Positions 1 to 64,000 of a DNA stretch of 64,000 bases are shown here, one piece after another (positions within the stretch are counted from its first letter, which is position 1; the number at the start of each line of letters is the position of its first letter). This DNA is from Cololabis saira (taxonomy: Eukaryota; Chordata; Actinopteri; Beloniformes; Belonidae), in NCBI RefSeq assembly GCF_033807715.1, contig NC_084609.1, positions 35,604,613 through 35,668,612 of the forward strand, read 5' to 3'. The notes beneath the pieces are model-generated. The model did not search any database. It was not told the DNA's origin and saw only the letters and a program-made list of their open reading frames with translations. Made by a program: the position numbers and the translations under genes.

Positions 1-86
1 ACAGGAGTAAGGGATTCTGTTGGTTTCCATGGAAACGTGGTACATGGATACGGTTGTGTGGAATTGTTTGACAGAAAACTGATCAT

Positions 87-1528
87 AAGCACGATAGGTT
101 TGTTGAGGACCCAAATGCAGGAGAGCAGGAGAAAGACAAGACCAGATATACACAGGGGATAACGAGACACAGGTGCAGACAATCGGGGCAGATGGGAAAC
201 AGGAGGGACAGAACTGAAACTCAAAACTGGGGTAAATGTCAAGCCCTGACATTACCCCCCCCCCCCTCAAGGGACATATCCCAGATGTCCCAACGAAGCA
301 TCACAAAAAACACAACCCAGGGTGTGCGGAGGGGACCCGGAGGAGGGCCCAGGCCAACACATGGTCAAGGTTCCGGGCAGGGGTGGACTGGGACAAAAAT
401 TCAGCCCTGGCATTTTCTGTCCAGACCAGCCCACTACATTATCATCGGACACCACATAGAAGTCCACAAATCTCACGGCGTCTTCTCTCATGCATACTAC
501 AAAGGAAAGTCATATTTCTTGATAGCAGTGAACAAATAAAGCACATAGCTATGAACTCAAGGACTAAAATTGACAGCAATAGCAATCAACCAATCGATCT
601 TTATTCATTATAGTGTCAAATCACAACAGAAGTTATGTCATGACTAGGGGTGGGACGAGACTAACGGGAAGAACCCTTAGTTAAAACCAGACTCGGGGTG
701 GGCGCTACCTTTACTGGTTGGGTGGAGGGGGAGAGCGAGAGAGACAAAGAGAAAGAGACGGGGAGATGAGGACAAATAGGGACAATAATAACAAAATATC
801 CTGACAAATAATCTAAATAGAAACAGATTACAGACAGCAGCAGTATTAGAGCTGGAGCTCATTCGTATTAGCGGTGACTCAGTCATTATGAAACCATAAA
901 TAGTAAAGAATTGAAAAATAAAAGATTATCTATAGCTATGTGAAAATGACATGAATTACAGGTCTGAATAGATATGCATTGTCATATATGTCAGGGCCGT
1001 CCTCGGGGCCGGGCCGACCGGCGGGACAGTTCGGGGGGTCGCCCTCGGGGCATGGCAGGAGGGTCAGGAGGTCGGTCTCAGGACTGAGCAGACGGAGCAC
1101 ACTGAACCCGAGGAGCCGGCTTCGGGGGACTAAGGATCCCAGGGGCTGGCTGCGGGGGGTCCGGGACCATCACAGGAGCTGGAACAGACCGGGGCTTGCG
1201 CCGAAGTCGTCTCCCTTGAAGCTGAAGGCTCGAGCTCGGGAAAGCCAGGCGCGTTTCCCGGAATGGGGACCCCTCTTCCGTGACCCGTAGCATGTTCCTC
1301 CGTGCCTCCCGGCAGAAGAACTCAAAGAGGGTGATGTGCTCTCCCGCTGGGTCCATCTTGGCTGGTCCGTTCTGTCACGATAGGTTTGTTGAGGACCCAA
1401 ACGCAGGAGAGCAGGAGAAAGACAAGACTAGATATACACAGGGACACAGGTGCAGACAATCAGGGCAGATGGGAAACAGGAGGGACAGAAGTGAAACTCA
1501 AAACTGGGGGAAATGTCAAACCCTGACA
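87..1528 (-). mobile_element. Short non-autonomous LTR-type element (two direct repeats of about 160 bp)
   Basis: Two copies of the same sequence lie in direct orientation at about 87-251 and 1373-1528. The right copy starts TGTCACGATAGG and ends AAACCCTGACA, so its ends are TG...CA. On the minus strand a G-rich purine tract (complement of the C run at 257-266) sits just before the left copy, as a polypurine tract would. A minus-strand ORF at 1078-1356 begins just inside the right copy. The internal region is about 1.1 kb, too short for gag-pol. No target-site duplication was found. The LTR interpretation is inferred; the paired repeats are seen directly. Confidence 0.6.
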
Positions 1529-1535
1529 GAGAGAG

Positions 1536-1602
1536 GAGATGGTAGATGGATGGATGGATGGATGGATGGATGGATGGATGGGATGATGGATGGATGGATG
1601 CA
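1536..1602. repeat. (GGAT)n microsatellite
   Basis: About 14 tandem GATG units, lightly interrupted, directly 3' of the LTR-like element. Confidence 0.9.
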
Positions 1603-1701
1603 AACCCACTTGACCGGAGCTGTTTTACTGCTTCACTTTCTCATATCTTCATCACATTAATATGTCTTGTTTGTTTGTTCGTTTGTTGTTGTTTATAACA
1701 G

Positions 1702-63615
<61,914 letters not shown>

Positions 63616-63735
63616 GTGAGTGTGCTTGGTAAACGTAGAAATATAAACATCGGTTATTTTCAGACAGAGTCACTCTCAAGTACAGCTGGTGTACCTGCGG
63701 ATGCGTATCGGGTCACTGAGGTCAGTGTTGTGCAT

Positions 63736-64000
63736 TACGGAAGAGTATTAGGGTCAGACAGGAGAAAAATAAAAAGAATATTTTAGAGGAGGAAGATTTT
63801 TTCTCATTATGTACTTCTGGAAAAAAGTCGAAATGTCGAGAATAATGTTGAAATATTGAGAAAAAAGGCAAAATTTCGACTTTTTTCTTAAACTTGTATT
63901 TCAACATTAATCTCGACATTTCGACTTTTTTTTCGAAATTGTATTTCAACATTAATCTCGACATTTCGACTTGTTTCTCGAAGTGCACAATAAAAAAAAT
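63736..64000. mobile_element. MITE (TACGGAAGAG family), copy 6, cut by the window end
   Basis: It starts TACGGAAGAGTATTAGGG, followed by GTCGAAATGTCGAG units and their inverse. It continues past 64000. Confidence 0.8.

Noticed and set aside
1..1701. A further upstream stab2 exon
   Set aside because: No phase-0-compatible exon with FAS1-1 C-terminal motifs (such as NGxIHxID) was found. The interval is filled by the LTR-like element and simple repeats.

Overview
The window is genomic DNA of a bony fish, most likely a teleost. It lies entirely inside one large plus-strand gene. Translation across 51 internal coding exons (1702-63615) gives 5,559 nt, or 1,853 codons, with no stop and a consistent splice phase at every junction. 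The protein is a stabilin: FAS1 (fasciclin) domains in pairs, separated by clusters of Cys-rich EGF-like repeats carrying the G-Y-x-G-D-G-x-x-C signature, then one hyaluronan-type Link domain, one more EGF and the start of the last FAS1 domain. The Link-domain region (exons 48-51) resembles stabilin-2 more than stabilin-1, so I call it stab2. That choice is from remembered family features and was not computed. Neither end of the gene is present: the signal peptide, first EGF cluster, first FAS1 domain and promoter lie upstream, and the rest of FAS1-7, the transmembrane helix and the cytoplasmic tail lie downstream.

Layout in gene order: FAS1-2 (exons 1-5, 1.7-8.9 kb); Cys-rich linker and EGF cluster (exons 6-14, 10.7-24.1 kb); FAS1-3 and FAS1-4 (exons 14-22, 24.1-29.7 kb); Cys-rich linker and EGF cluster (exons 23-32, 29.8-37.5 kb); FAS1-5 and FAS1-6 (exons 32-40, 37.5-49.7 kb); EGF cluster (exons 40-47, 49.7-60.6 kb); Link (exons 48-49, 61.9-62.3 kb); EGF plus FAS1-7 start (exons 50-51, 63.3-63.6 kb). 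No other host gene, RNA gene, promoter or CRISPR array is supported.

The remaining roughly 91% is intron and is dominated by repeats. There are at least eight insertions flanked by 8-bp target-site duplications (hAT-type). There are several copies of a short element with a 20-bp terminal inverted repeat, fragments of at least four kinds of non-LTR retrotransposon, a decayed BEL/Pao LTR retrotransposon and a short LTR-flanked element. Tandem arrays are extreme: intron 11 is almost wholly a 20-bp minisatellite of about 270 copies, intron 8 is mostly an 11-bp minisatellite, and other introns carry TG, GAT, GGAA/GGGA, AT and AGC/AGT arrays. Several arrays begin within a few bases of a 5' splice site. 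Nested insertions can be dated relative to each other because uninterrupted copies of the host repeats are also in the window.

I found no new multi-gene system. The points most worth following are the splice-site-anchored tandem arrays, a GC-AG intron needed to keep the frame, a possible LINE 3' transduction between two introns, and hAT elements that carry or split minisatellites.
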